Part shown: positions 45,513-54,574 of the stretch, in pieces | Position numbering within the stretch: the stretch's first letter is position 1 | How the letters are laid out: each line of letters opens with the position of its first letter | NCBI RefSeq assembly: GCF_000153105.1 | Contig: NZ_CH672376.1 | Coordinates: 3,761,739 to 3,825,738 of the forward strand | DNA: 64,000 nt | Reading direction: 5' to 3' | Origin: Blastopirellula marina DSM 3645 | GTDB lineage: Bacteria > Planctomycetota > Planctomycetia > Pirellulales > Pirellulaceae | Translations under genes and position numbers: made by a program | Notes under the pieces: model-generated | Databases searched by the model: none | The model's input: the letters and a program-made list of their open reading frames with translations, nothing else | What the model was told of the DNA's origin: nothing

Positions 45513-47351
45513 ATGAGCGCGGAATTTGCAGAACTCGATACACCGTCGTGGGTCTCGGCCATCCTCGATCAGTTTGAAAAGGCGAAGTTCTTTGACGAGA
45601 CCGACGTGGCAGGACAAATCTATGCCGCAGCCAAAGAAATCGAGTCTCCGACGGCGGAGGAGAAGAAGGCCGCGGACGCAGAGTGCTGGGCGTTCAATTT
45701 CTACCCCCAGGCGCCCCACGAACTTAGCGAGTGGAAGACCCACTTCGGACCAGCGGTCGTGATGGGTGACTTCCGCAACCCCGACCTCGCGTGGATCGAC
45801 CAAGCGGTTGTGAAGTATTGGGAAAAGCGGATGGCGGTCGCGAAGCATCCCTTACTCCGCGCCCGGTATGCCGGCCTCGTTTGGGATTTGTCGAAGGTGG
45901 CGTGTTCACTGAAGGCCCCCATCGACGCGGCGAGGATCACCATCGACGGCTATGTGGCAGCGGCCGCGCTCGCGGACTCGGACAGCGCCATGCAGGCCTC
46001 TGACCGCTTGGAGCGCGGCATTCAGCTCGCGGTGAGCATTCGCGACACGCCAAGGGCCGAGCAAGCACGCGATGCGTTGGTGGACCTGTTCACCCGCGTA
46101 AATGAGACCTGGGGCTGGGTGACGCTGTACGACTTCTTCGAGGATTCACCCAAAATCAAGCTCACGGACGCCCAACGGGACGCGGTAGTCGCGGGACTCG
46201 AAGCCCATGTCACCGAGGTCGCCGGAAAGCCGGAAGGCATCGATCCGGGCGGGTCACTTCATGTCGCAGCCAGGCTCGTGAGGCACTACCAGCGACTGAG
46301 CCGTCAACCGGATGCCGACCGGGTTGTGCTCGCCTGCGGGAAAGCGGCAGAACGCTTCGCGGCGACAGTGGATCACACCAGGGCCTATTTCTGGCTGGAC
46401 CAGGTCTTCAGGTTCTACCGCATCAACGGTCTCGACGCTGAGGCCGAGCTAGTACAGATGAAGGCGCGTCGGCGGGGCGAGCAGGCGCGAGGCGAGGCGA
46501 AGCCCATATCAGCTGATGTGGAAGTGCCACCCGACGAGTTGGAAAAGTTCCTGACCGAACTGACCGATGGTGGACTCGATACTGCGCTTCAGAGCATCGC
46601 CGGACACTTCGTGCCCCACCTCGACACCCTGCGTGACCGGCTCAAGCGGTTCCGAAAAGAGTTCCCGATGGGAACAATGTGGCCGATCGCCAAGATGGCC
46701 GAGGGCCAGATGGTGGGTCAGATCGGCTCTATCGACGCAGACCCGGACGGTGCTCTGCTGAACGCTGTTGCCGACGAAATCCGGCATGGCAAGTTCTTCC
46801 TTGAGAAGTCACTCGACCGCCTGAGGGAACGGTACTCTATAACGGCCGACCAGATTGTCGATTTCCTTTTCGAGTCGGTCGCCTTCACGATGGGCTTCCG
46901 CAGCATCATCCACCAGGGCGTCGAAGCATACCTCGCCGGAGACCACCCGAAGGCGATCAGCCTGCTCGTGCCGCAGATCGAAAACGGACTCCGATTCCTC
47001 TTGCCGCTGGTCGGCCGCCCGCCGAACAAGCCAAAGCGGGGCAACCAGCCGGGGATGACAGAGAAGACACTGACCGACATCCTGGAGTACGAACCGGCCA
47101 TCAAGGAAAAGTTCGGGGAGGACGCCCACCTGTATATGGTCGCGTTCCTCGCCGACTCAAGAGGCTTGAACATCCGCAATCGGATGTGCCACGGCCTGAT
47201 GATGGAGGAGGACTTTAACCGCTGGGTGAGCGACCGGGTTCTGCACACGATGCTTCTGCTGGGGATGTGCAGGCGGAAGAAGGCGCCTGCTGCGACGCCC
47301 CCCGAAGCGAAGAATTTCGAGGAGTCAGGAGGCAATCATGGCGAAGGCTAG
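45513..47351 (+). CDS. DUF4209 domain protein, HEPN-like
   Basis: A 612-residue protein whose C-terminal third matches DUF4209. It carries GLNIRNRMCHGLM near residues 554-566, an R-x4-H HEPN-type RNase motif. Upstream parts are helical repeats (for example DRLERGIQLAVSIRDTPRAEQ), typical of a sensing or scaffold region. AGGGGG precedes the ATG. The gene overlaps the following PD-(D/E)XK-like gene by 14 bases, a strong sign of joint function. Proteins of this family are found in defence islands. The trigger and target are unknown. Confidence 0.8.
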   Translation: MSAEFAELDTPSWVSAILDQFEKAKFFDETDVAGQIYAAAKEIESPTAEEKKAADAECWAFNFYPQAPHELSEWKTHFGPAVVMGDFRNPDLAWIDQAVVKYWEKRMAVAKHPLLRARYAGLVWDLSKVACSLKAPIDAARITIDGYVAAAALADSDSAMQASDRLERGIQLAVSIRDTPRAEQARDALVDLFTRVNETWGWVTLYDFFEDSPKIKLTDAQRDAVVAGLEAHVTEVAGKPEGIDPGGSLHVAARLVRHYQRLSRQPDADRVVLACGKAAERFAATVDHTRAYFWLDQVFRFYRINGLDAEAELVQMKARRRGEQARGEAKPISADVEVPPDELEKFLTELTDGGLDTALQSIAGHFVPHLDTLRDRLKRFRKEFPMGTMWPIAKMAEGQMVGQIGSIDADPDGALLNAVADEIRHGKFFLEKSLDRLRERYSITADQIVDFLFESVAFTMGFRSIIHQGVEAYLAGDHPKAISLLVPQIENGLRFLLPLVGRPPNKPKRGNQPGMTEKTLTDILEYEPAIKEKFGEDAHLYMVAFLADSRGLNIRNRMCHGLMMEEDFNRWVSDRVLHTMLLLGMCRRKKAPAATPPEAKNFEESGGNHGEG

Positions 47352-47943
47352 CCCCAAACCACCCGAATACAATGGGTACTACAAGGATCATCGCCTCACA
47401 ATCGCTGAGGCCAGGAAGAAGGTTGTGAAGGCTCTCGCAGAGCTGTTCGCCAAGGACGCAATACTGCTGACGCTCAACGTCACCGAGCAATGCATCGTCC
47501 ATAAGTTTGCGAAATACCTAGCCCCGCGATTTCGCGAACTTCACGTTGATGTAGAGTACAACGGTTGGGGTGATCGCCACCCGAAGTATCTCTGGAGGAT
47601 CGAAGATGAGATCGATAAGCGGAAGCTTGCCAGGAAAGAAGCTTATCCCGATGTCCTCATACACTGGCGACGTTACCCGGTCAACGTACTTGTCGTGGAG
47701 GTGAAGAAGACATCGAACACCGATGCCGACGCACGCGACATTGACCAATTCAAGCTTTCTTCCTTCACGGCACCGAAATTACCGAATGACGAGACGTTCC
47801 ACTACCAAGTCGGCTTGTTCTTGGACATCCTGACCGGTCGCCACATCAAGGATAAACTGCTGGCCAAGGCGACCTGGTATGTCGATGGAGAGATTAAGGT
47901 GAATGAAGAGGAACTTTGCCCAACGCGCTACGATGGCCCTTGA
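47338..47943 (+). CDS. PD-(D/E)XK-like nuclease, partner of DUF4209
   Basis: A 201-residue protein with a probable restriction-endonuclease fold. YPDVLIHW (D105) is followed 15 residues later by VVEVKK (E121, K123), which matches D-x(10-20)-ExK. The rest includes an N-terminal helical segment and a C-terminal strand region (LAKATWYVDGEIKV). AGGAGG lies six bases before the ATG. The overlap with the DUF4209 gene suggests that both act in one system, for example RNA cleavage by HEPN and DNA cleavage here. The nuclease call rests on the motif and not on an alignment. Confidence 0.65.
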   Translation: MAKASPKPPEYNGYYKDHRLTIAEARKKVVKALAELFAKDAILLTLNVTEQCIVHKFAKYLAPRFRELHVDVEYNGWGDRHPKYLWRIEDEIDKRKLARKEAYPDVLIHWRRYPVNVLVVEVKKTSNTDADARDIDQFKLSSFTAPKLPNDETFHYQVGLFLDILTGRHIKDKLLAKATWYVDGEIKVNEEELCPTRYDGP

Positions 47944-48733
47944 TTGCTTCAAACGCGAAGTTGCGCCAGCGGTCGACTGATGCATTCTCTGCATCGAAAC
48001 TGATGATGCCAGTCGTATCGGTCTAGATCAGCTAAAACGAAATTATGTGTGTCTTCGCGCTCAGAAATGACGATAGTCGGATTGATTTCAGTCAGGGCCT
48101 CCCAAATAGGAATTCTGCGGTGTAGAGTTATATAGAGAATTTCGTCATATTGGGGAGATGACGGTGACCATAAACCAATCGCAACTAACGCGGCTGAATG
48201 AGTCAGCTCGTACCGTATATGGAAAAGACGTCGTCAAATTCCTGTGTCCAATTGAGCTGGAAGACACAAAAGATGCACGGCTTTGCAACGGTCATATCCT
48301 GAACGAAGCGATATCAGACGTTTCCCGGAAAACAGTTGTCCAATGCAGCAAAATAGATTCGTACTTCGGCAGCAAGATTGAACCCGAGCTAATCTTCCTC
48401 CTTGCCCTACGGAGTCTCCCTGGCATCGATCTGAACATGCTATTTAGGCGGTCAGGCCCATTTCAAGTGATTGACCGCAATGGCTTACCTGTAGAAGCAT
48501 TCTTTGGCAGTAAGAAGACCGCAAACTTCCAACGGCTAGAGTTACACGGTTCCAACGGTTCCTTTGAGATCGTGCACGTTCGTGAGCCTCGTTTCGATAA
48601 TGACGACAAGAATGCAGTGGTTCGAAAGTCCACTATAATTCCAGATGGAGGTAACCGTCCGCCCAACCCCATCTTCCCACCCATGCTACCCTGGCGTCAT
48701 CACAGGCGTTTCTGGGGGCGAGGGAGAATTGAT

Positions 48734-49093
48734 ATGGCGAGCAGCAAGGGGCCGCGGCGGGATGTTGCGAAGGAGCGGCGGTGGCGGGAGTTGTTTTCTG
48801 GCCACGCGAAGAGCGGGCTGTCGGTGCGGGCGTTTTGTTTGCAGCGGGGCGTTTCCGAGGCTTCTTTCTATGCTTGGAAGCGGGAGTTGGCTCGGCGGGA
48901 TGATGAAGCGGGCGGTGCGTCGCCGCGGTTTGTGGAAGTGATGGTTGGGGATGGCGCGGCGTCGGCGGAGAAGCTCTCAATGAGCGCGCCGCTGCAAATT
49001 CATCTCGCCGGCGTGCGCATCGAAGTGCCGGCCGGCTTTGATGCGGAGACGCTCAAGGCGGCGATCGCAGTGTTGCGAGCCGTCGCATGTTGA
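48734..49093 (+). CDS. IS66 TnpA
   Basis: A 119-residue IS66 accessory protein with a helix-turn-helix (SVRAFCLQRGVSEASFYAWKRELARR) near residues 35-60, preceded by KERRWRELFSGHAKSG. It belongs to the first of three genes needed by IS66 elements. The frame is open upstream into the interrupted host gene, but the family start is the ATG at 48734. It overlaps tnpB by a few bases. Confidence 0.88.
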   Translation: MASSKGPRRDVAKERRWRELFSGHAKSGLSVRAFCLQRGVSEASFYAWKRELARRDDEAGGASPRFVEVMVGDGAASAEKLSMSAPLQIHLAGVRIEVPAGFDAETLKAAIAVLRAVAC

Positions 49094-49476
49094 GCGTCCC
49101 CGGCTCGCTGAAAATTTTTATCGCCGTCGAGGCGGTCGACTTTCGTAAGAGTCATGATGGCCTGGCCGCGATCGTCGAGCAGGCGATCGGCGAAGATCTG
49201 TTCGGCGGCGGCCTGTTCGTCTTCACCAACAAGCGGCGCGATCGGCTGAAAATTTTGTATTGGGATAGCGACGGCTTGGCGCTCTGGTATAAACGTCTGG
49301 AGGCAGGGACGTTTCGCCTGCCGCGGGCGAACAATGACGCGACGCGACTTGAAATCTCGGCGGCCGATTTGAATTTGATTCTCTCGGGCATTGAGCTTTC
49401 GAGCGTCAAACGCCGCAAGCGTTATCGTCGCCCGGAACCGGCCAAAAATCCTTCTGAACAAACGCCCGTTGCGTGA
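49087..49476 (+). CDS. tnpB: IS66 Orf2, TnpB
   Basis: A 129-residue protein of the IS66 Orf2 family. Its features are the opening LKIFIAVEAVDFRKSHDGLAAI, the block LFVFTNKRRDRLKILYWDSDGLALWYKRLE and FRLPRANND. It lies between tnpA and the main transposase gene and is required for IS66 transposition, although its biochemical role is unclear. The overlap with tnpA suggests translational coupling. Confidence 0.92.
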   Translation: MLSVPGSLKIFIAVEAVDFRKSHDGLAAIVEQAIGEDLFGGGLFVFTNKRRDRLKILYWDSDGLALWYKRLEAGTFRLPRANNDATRLEISAADLNLILSGIELSSVKRRKRYRRPEPAKNPSEQTPVA

Positions 49477-49509
49477 GTCTTTTTTCTCTCGTGCGGCGTT
49501 TCTAAAAAC

Positions 49510-51195
49510 ATGAGCACGGACGCATTATCTCAGCTTTCGCGCGAAGAGTTGATCGCGCTGGCGGAACGCGAACGCGAAACGTTCGCCTTGCAAGCGGAAT
49601 CGCAAGCCGAAACGATTCGGCGACTTGAGCAGCAGCAAGAAACGCTCGCTACAAAGCTTGAATTACAAACGCAGACGATTCAAGAACTGCAGCGAAAGCG
49701 CGAGCAGTTGGAGCATCGCCTGGCGTTAGCTTTAAAGCAACTCTACGGCCAACGCCGCGAGCGATTCGTCAGTCCCGATCAGTTGATGCTGTTCAGCGTC
49801 GAAGATATTGAACAACTCGCGCAAGAGGCGGAAGCGGAGCTGCGCGCGCAGCAGCAAGAAAAACTTCTTGCGCGCCGCCGCGGCAAAAAGCAAGTCGGGC
49901 ATGGGCGTCGCCCGTTGCCGGAGCATCTGCCGCGGGAGGTGATTCGCCACGAGCTTTCGGCGGAGGAAAGAAGTTGTCCGTGCTGCGGCGAAGCGCGCGC
50001 GGAGATCGGCTGCGAGTCGAGCGAGCAGCTGGAGTTTATTCCGGCGTCGTTCAAAGTTCTGGTTCATGAGCGGGTGAAATACGCCTGTCGGGCGTGCCAG
50101 GAAAACGTTGCGATCGCGCCGCCAGCAAGCAAGCCGATCGAAAAAGGACTGCCGGGCCCGGGCCTCTTGGCGCAAACGGTTCTCTCCAAATATGGCGATC
50201 ACTTGCCGCTGTATCGGCAAGAAGATATCGTCGCGCGAAGCGGAATTGTGCTGCGGCGCAGCACGCTCTGCGATTGGATCGCGGCGGCGGCCGTCCTCTT
50301 GACGCCGCTCTATCGGCGGATGTGCGAGCTCGTTTTAGCTTCGCGCGTGCTGTATACCGACGACACGACGGTGAGCCTGCTCGATCCGCTGGCCTGCAAA
50401 GCGAAGCAGGCGCGCTTCTGGGCGTACCTTGGCGACGACCAGCACCCGCACGTTGTTTATGATTTTACCGAGAGTCGAAAACGGGATGGCCCGGCGAAAT
50501 TTTTGACAGGCTTCGCAGGTTACTTGCACGCCGACGCGTACGGCGGCTACGACGGAATTTACGCGGGCGGCGGCGCGATCGAAGTCGCCTGTTGGGCGCA
50601 CGCGCGCAGAAAATGGTTCGAGGCGCGAAAGACCGATCCCGCGCGAGCGCACCATGCTCTGGCGCTGATCCAAAAGTTGTATCACATCGAGCGCGACGCC
50701 AGACGCGCAAGCGACGAAGAGCGTCATGCCGCGCGACAAGAACATTCGCTGCCGATCCTGGCGGAATTCAAAACCTGGCTCGACGCCGAGCGCGAACAGC
50801 TGCTGCCGAAAAGCCCAATCGGCCAGGCCGCGACCTACACGTTCAACCAATGGACGGCGCTGACGCGCTACTGCGAATCGGGCGAACTAAAAATCGACAA
50901 CAACGCCGCCGAACGAACGATGCGCCCGGTGGCGATCGGCCGAAAAAACTGGCTCTTCGTCGCCAGCCGAACGGGAGGCGAGCGCGCTGCAGTCTTAATG
51001 AGCGTCGTGCAAACTTGCAAACGGAATCAGGTCGAACCGTGGGCCTACCTCCGCGACGTCTTCGAGCAACTGCCAAGCCTGGGCGAAAATCCAACCCGCG
51101 AAAACCTCGACCAACTCCTGCCCAACCAATGGCTGAAAGCCAACCCGAACCATGTCTGGCGGATCCAACAACTGCGCGAGCAAGACGATGCGTAG
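49510..51195 (+). CDS. tnpC: IS66 transposase, TnpC
   Basis: A 561-residue IS66-family transposase. The N-terminal third is a coiled coil (QAETIRRLEQQQETLATKLE) followed by a zinc-finger region with CPCCGEARAEIGC and ACRACQ. The DDE core includes VLYTDDTTVSLLD, YLHADAYGGYD, CWAHARRKWFE and the late ELKIDNNAAERTMRPVAIGRKNWLF. The last part resembles the C-terminal IS66 domain. No stop or frameshift is seen, so the element may be active. Confidence 0.95.
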   Translation: MSTDALSQLSREELIALAERERETFALQAESQAETIRRLEQQQETLATKLELQTQTIQELQRKREQLEHRLALALKQLYGQRRERFVSPDQLMLFSVEDIEQLAQEAEAELRAQQQEKLLARRRGKKQVGHGRRPLPEHLPREVIRHELSAEERSCPCCGEARAEIGCESSEQLEFIPASFKVLVHERVKYACRACQENVAIAPPASKPIEKGLPGPGLLAQTVLSKYGDHLPLYRQEDIVARSGIVLRRSTLCDWIAAAAVLLTPLYRRMCELVLASRVLYTDDTTVSLLDPLACKAKQARFWAYLGDDQHPHVVYDFTESRKRDGPAKFLTGFAGYLHADAYGGYDGIYAGGGAIEVACWAHARRKWFEARKTDPARAHHALALIQKLYHIERDARRASDEERHAARQEHSLPILAEFKTWLDAEREQLLPKSPIGQAATYTFNQWTALTRYCESGELKIDNNAAERTMRPVAIGRKNWLFVASRTGGERAAVLMSVVQTCKRNQVEPWAYLRDVFEQLPSLGENPTRENLDQLLPNQWLKANPNHVWRIQQLREQDDA

Positions 51196-51620
51196 TTGAA
51201 GCGTTGAATGGAATCCGGCGCGGAACGCGAGGGGGTGTAGTTGGCCGGACGGTTACGATGGAGTGATCGACGGTTCGTTGCTGAAAGCGGCCTTTTTGGC
51301 CCGATTTGAAATGGAGGGTTATGAATTCGTAAAACATCCATCGACGGAATGCGTTCGATTGGCTCTACGCGACTTCTTTCGAAACGGAGGCACAAAAGAA
51401 AATGCGAAAGAATATTTCGGCCCCTTTGCTGGCTGTGCCAATACGGCAACCCCTGACAAGCGATTTGGCGATACGTTACTTGACCGAAGGGTCGTGATCC
51501 ACTCGACGAGGTATGGTAACGATGAGATAGATTTCGCGATTACTTGTCTATTCACTGTGGGGAACGATCTAATCACTGTCGCTCTTCCACATCACAACGG
51601 TATCGGCGATCCTGAATACG

Positions 51621-52883
51621 CACGGCGATTGCGCCATGATGGGCAACCTGCGACAATCCGGCAAGTGCGTCTTGGCGGTTTCGTGATTGCTTGATCGCGG
51701 CCAAGCGTTTGTCTTGCCGAGAGTTGTTCAGCATGTCGTCTTCATCGCGCGCTTCGATTCAAGAACACTTCGCCGATCTGACGGATCCGCGGACTCGCAA
51801 GGTAACTTATCCGCTAGTCAACATCGTCACGATGTCGCTCTGTGCGGTGCTAGGTGGAGCAGATGATTTCGTTGCGATCACTGACTGGGCCGAAGACAAG
51901 AAAGAGTGGCTTTCGCAGTTCCTCGACATGAGCACCGGCGTTCCTTCGCATGATCGCTTCAACGCGATTCTCGGCGCTTTGAAGCCGGCTGAATTTGAGA
52001 AGTGTTTGCTTAGCTGGATCACTTCGTTGCAAGAGATTACCGATGGGCAGATTATCGCGATCGACGGCAAAACTTTGCGGCGCAGCTTTGACGCCGCCAG
52101 CAGCAAGGCCGCGATTCATATGGTCAGCGCCTGGGCGACCGCCAATCATGTGAGTCTCGGGCAAGTCGCGACTGACGCGAAGAGTAATGAGATCACGGCG
52201 ATTCCGAAATTGCTCGAAATCATCGAGGTTTCCGGCTGTTTGGTGACGATCGACGCGATGGGTTGTCAGAAAGAGATCGCCGCCAAGATCGTTAACGCAG
52301 GCGGTGATTACTGTCTGGCGATTAAAGGGAATCAGCGTTATCTGCATCAAGCGATTCGCGATCACTTCGCCGCTGCGATGGAAATCGACTTTGCGAAAAT
52401 GAAAGTTCACCGCCACGAGACGCACGAGAAAGGGCATGGCCGCGAAGAGTCGCGTTACTACTATCTCTGTCCAATCGACGCCGATGATTTTCCGTACGCC
52501 TCGCGTTGGACGAAGCTGAAGGCGATCGGAATGACGATCAATATCGTCAAGCAAAACGGCAAAGAGACGAGTGAAGTACGCTACTACATCGTGAGCAAAT
52601 ATCTCACCGGCAAACGCTTCGCCGAAGCGGTCCGAGGGCACTGGAGCATTGAGAATTCGCTCCACTGGCAACTCGACGTAACGTTCGGCGAAGACCAAAG
52701 TCGAATCCGCAAAGGCCACGCCGACGTCAACTTCAGTCTGCTAAGAAGAACAAGCCTGAGCTTGTTGAAGAACAACAAAACGGCGAAGGTGGGCGTGAAG
52801 AACAAGCGGCTAAAAGCTGGAAGGAACGACGCCTACTTGTTGGAAGTGTTGCTGGGGACGTGATTTATGGTGCGATCGCCGTG
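51621..52883 (+). mobile_element. ISAs1-family insertion sequence
   Basis: A 1,263-bp element with imperfect inverted repeats beginning CACGGCGATTGCGCC on the left and CACGGCGATCGCACC on the right (complement), and a perfect 10-bp duplication CCTGAATACG at 51611-51620 and 52884-52893. It sits in the middle part of the interrupted host gene. Confidence 0.94.
51733..52863 (+). CDS. ISAs1-family transposase
   Basis: A 376-residue DDE transposase starting MSSSSRASIQEHFADLTDPR, the conserved opening of the ISAs1 family. It has ADDFVAITDWAEDKKEWLSQ in the N-terminal domain, IIAIDGKTLRRSFDA with the first aspartate, VTIDAMGCQKEIAAKIV with the second, and GHWSIENSLHWQLDVTFGED with the glutamate. A frame 14 codons longer runs out of the IS end, but the family start is the ATG at 51733. 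It looks intact. Confidence 0.95.
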   Translation: MSSSSRASIQEHFADLTDPRTRKVTYPLVNIVTMSLCAVLGGADDFVAITDWAEDKKEWLSQFLDMSTGVPSHDRFNAILGALKPAEFEKCLLSWITSLQEITDGQIIAIDGKTLRRSFDAASSKAAIHMVSAWATANHVSLGQVATDAKSNEITAIPKLLEIIEVSGCLVTIDAMGCQKEIAAKIVNAGGDYCLAIKGNQRYLHQAIRDHFAAAMEIDFAKMKVHRHETHEKGHGREESRYYYLCPIDADDFPYASRWTKLKAIGMTINIVKQNGKETSEVRYYIVSKYLTGKRFAEAVRGHWSIENSLHWQLDVTFGEDQSRIRKGHADVNFSLLRRTSLSLLKNNKTAKVGVKNKRLKAGRNDAYLLEVLLGT

Positions 52884-53015
52884 CCTGAATACGCGAGCAG
52901 ATACTATAAAATGCATCTTAAGAAAAGCGATTTTCTGAACTTTGCTCGCCTTGCAGAATATACGAGCAACGGTTTCGAAACGGTGGAACGCATTAACTTT
53001 CAACACGGGACCTAG

Positions 53016-54487
53016 CAGCCCGTTGAAAAAGCCGCCGTTTCTATCGGATGGTGATTGGCTGGCGAGAGAATGCGTGAGTGATCGAGTTCGCTTTTTTTGT
53101 ACGGCTCAGGCTGAACGAGTCTTCGCAGGCATTTCTCGACAAGAATCAGGGCAAGATAGAGAGCCGAAAAAAGCCTGGCGAGATCCTGCAGGCTGCGTGC
53201 CGTGCCGATTCCGAAGACCGTGCGCAGGATCAGCCCCAGGTTGCGCGCGGCAGCTTGGATCGTCCAGCGTTTTCTCACCTTCTCGATCCCTCGCAATCAG
53301 GCTCTGCGGCCGCCGCCGGTCTCGCAGGTGTGTGCGAAGGTTCGCTCGGTCAGTTCGCTGCGTTTGCGTTGCAGACGCTTTCCTTTGTTGCGCCGCGTTC
53401 GTCGGCGGTTGGCGTAAACTGCTTGCTGAAACTCTGGCGGTTTGTCATGCCAACGCAATCGTTGCGGACGTTTCGGTTCGGCGACATACGTTCGCAGGCC
53501 GAGCGACTGGGCCAGCTCCAACGTCTCCGCCGCGTGATAACCTTTGTCGGCTGCAACTTCTTCGATGTTCGCCGCCAACTTCGCTTCGTTCAGATGCGTC
53601 TGCGCGGCGACCACGCTGTCGACCAGCGTTTGCGAATCGGACTGATCGGCGTGATAAATCTCCGCCGCCAGCACCAAGTCGGTCTGCAGATCGACCACAT
53701 GCTCCGCCTTGTAAGCGAGATGCGTCGTACCGTCTTTCATCTTCGTAATGCGGCTGTCGCCATCGGTCTTCGATTGCCAATCGGCGTTGGAAACCTTCTT
53801 GTTTTTCCGCTTCTGATCGAAGCGACGCAGTTCGTCGTCGGTCGGTTCATCCTCATCATCGATGACGCCCTCTTCCCGCATCAGCCGCGTCACATACGCT
53901 TTCCAGTCTTCGCCCGTATCGCGACGAATGATCGACTTCATCGCCGCGTTCGCTTCGAGCGTGGTCGAGTCGACCGCGACTTGCTTGCCGCTCAGCAACT
54001 TCTTTTCGGCGGCAATTTGCAGCACGAGCTGAAAGACGCTCAAGTGAATTTCTAGCGGCAGGCGATTGCGAATCTTGGTCAAGCTCGAATGATCGGGCGA
54101 CGCTTCGGTCGGCGCGAGCCCCAGAAATTCTCGCAGGCTCAAGCTGTCGGCGCATCGCCAGGCGATGCCGCGCTGCGAGCCGATCCCTTCAAAATAGCCG
54201 AACAGCAGCATGCGAAAGTAAACGCCCGGCGGCAAACTCGGCCGCCCGCGTCCTGCGGCGTAGTGCGGCCGGCAAAGCTCTTCCAACTGCGCATCAAACC
54301 GGGCTTCCGCCAGCAGCTGATTCAACTTTTTGTAAAACACATGTCCCGGCGACTTCGGCAAATCGGTCGAGGCGACCCAAGCCGCCTGAGTTTCCGAAGC
54401 CCGCTTTCCTAAAGCCATCATCCATCCTTTGCAATGGGAAGACCTTGTCGGAGAATAGCGGGGGCGTGGGGGTTTTTCAACGGGCTG
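53016..54487 (-). mobile_element. IS1182-like insertion sequence
   Basis: A 1,472-bp element with ends CAGCCCGTTGAAAAA and its complement, flanked by the palindromic four-base duplication CTAG (53012-53015 and 54488-54491). The left CTAG includes the TAG stop of the interrupted host gene, so that gene would end normally after excision. Confidence 0.9.
53297..54421 (-). CDS. IS1182-like transposase
   Basis: A 374-residue DDE transposase. The N-terminal block (HPYAAGRGRPSLPPGVYFRMLLFGYFEG reads in the frame as HYAAGRGRPSLPPG) and SLREFLGL are typical of the IS1182/IS5-like group. Catalytic residues are in QVAVDSTTLEANA (first aspartate), VAADKGYHAAETLE (second aspartate) and the C-terminal ERTFAHTCETGGGRRA region. 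It looks intact. The family name rests on overall pattern and the CTAG-type target; IS5-related placement is also possible. Confidence 0.82.
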   Translation of the reverse strand: MMALGKRASETQAAWVASTDLPKSPGHVFYKKLNQLLAEARFDAQLEELCRPHYAAGRGRPSLPPGVYFRMLLFGYFEGIGSQRGIAWRCADSLSLREFLGLAPTEASPDHSSLTKIRNRLPLEIHLSVFQLVLQIAAEKKLLSGKQVAVDSTTLEANAAMKSIIRRDTGEDWKAYVTRLMREEGVIDDEDEPTDDELRRFDQKRKNKKVSNADWQSKTDGDSRITKMKDGTTHLAYKAEHVVDLQTDLVLAAEIYHADQSDSQTLVDSVVAAQTHLNEAKLAANIEEVAADKGYHAAETLELAQSLGLRTYVAEPKRPQRLRWHDKPPEFQQAVYANRRRTRRNKGKRLQRKRSELTERTFAHTCETGGGRRA

Positions 54488-54574
54488 CTAGGGGTTGAAA
54501 GAGAAAGTTGTCTCCCTCAAGCCTTCGAGGATTGCCGGCAGAAGTCAAATTTTAGTTTTCTGACAGTGCCTAAC

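Larger units (their letters stand above)
48651..51256 (+). mobile_element. IS66-family insertion sequence
   Basis: A 2,606-bp element with ends GTAACCGTCCGCCCAACCCC and the near-complement at the right end, enclosing tnpA, tnpB and tnpC. A seven-base duplication GATGGAG is visible at 48644-48650 and 51257-51263; eight is usual for IS66. Confidence 0.93.
48158..53015 (+). pseudogene. Unknown gene cut by IS66 and ISAs1 elements
   Basis: Removal of the IS66 and ISAs1 elements with one copy of each duplication joins 48158-48650, 51264-51620 and 52894-53015 into a 323-codon frame with no stop until 53015. The original protein begins MTVTINQSQLTRLNESARTV, contains a CPIELEDTKDARLCNGHIL segment that looks like the start of an HNH or related fold, and ends with FETVERINFQHGT. 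The initiation codon may be the GTG at 48164, which has GGGGAG six bases upstream. The protein family is not recognised. It follows the DUF4209-nuclease pair and could have belonged to that locus. Confidence 0.8.

Noticed and set aside
53078-54055. Plus-strand frame of 325 codons across the IS1182-like transposase
   Set aside because: It is the shadow of the transposase on the other strand.
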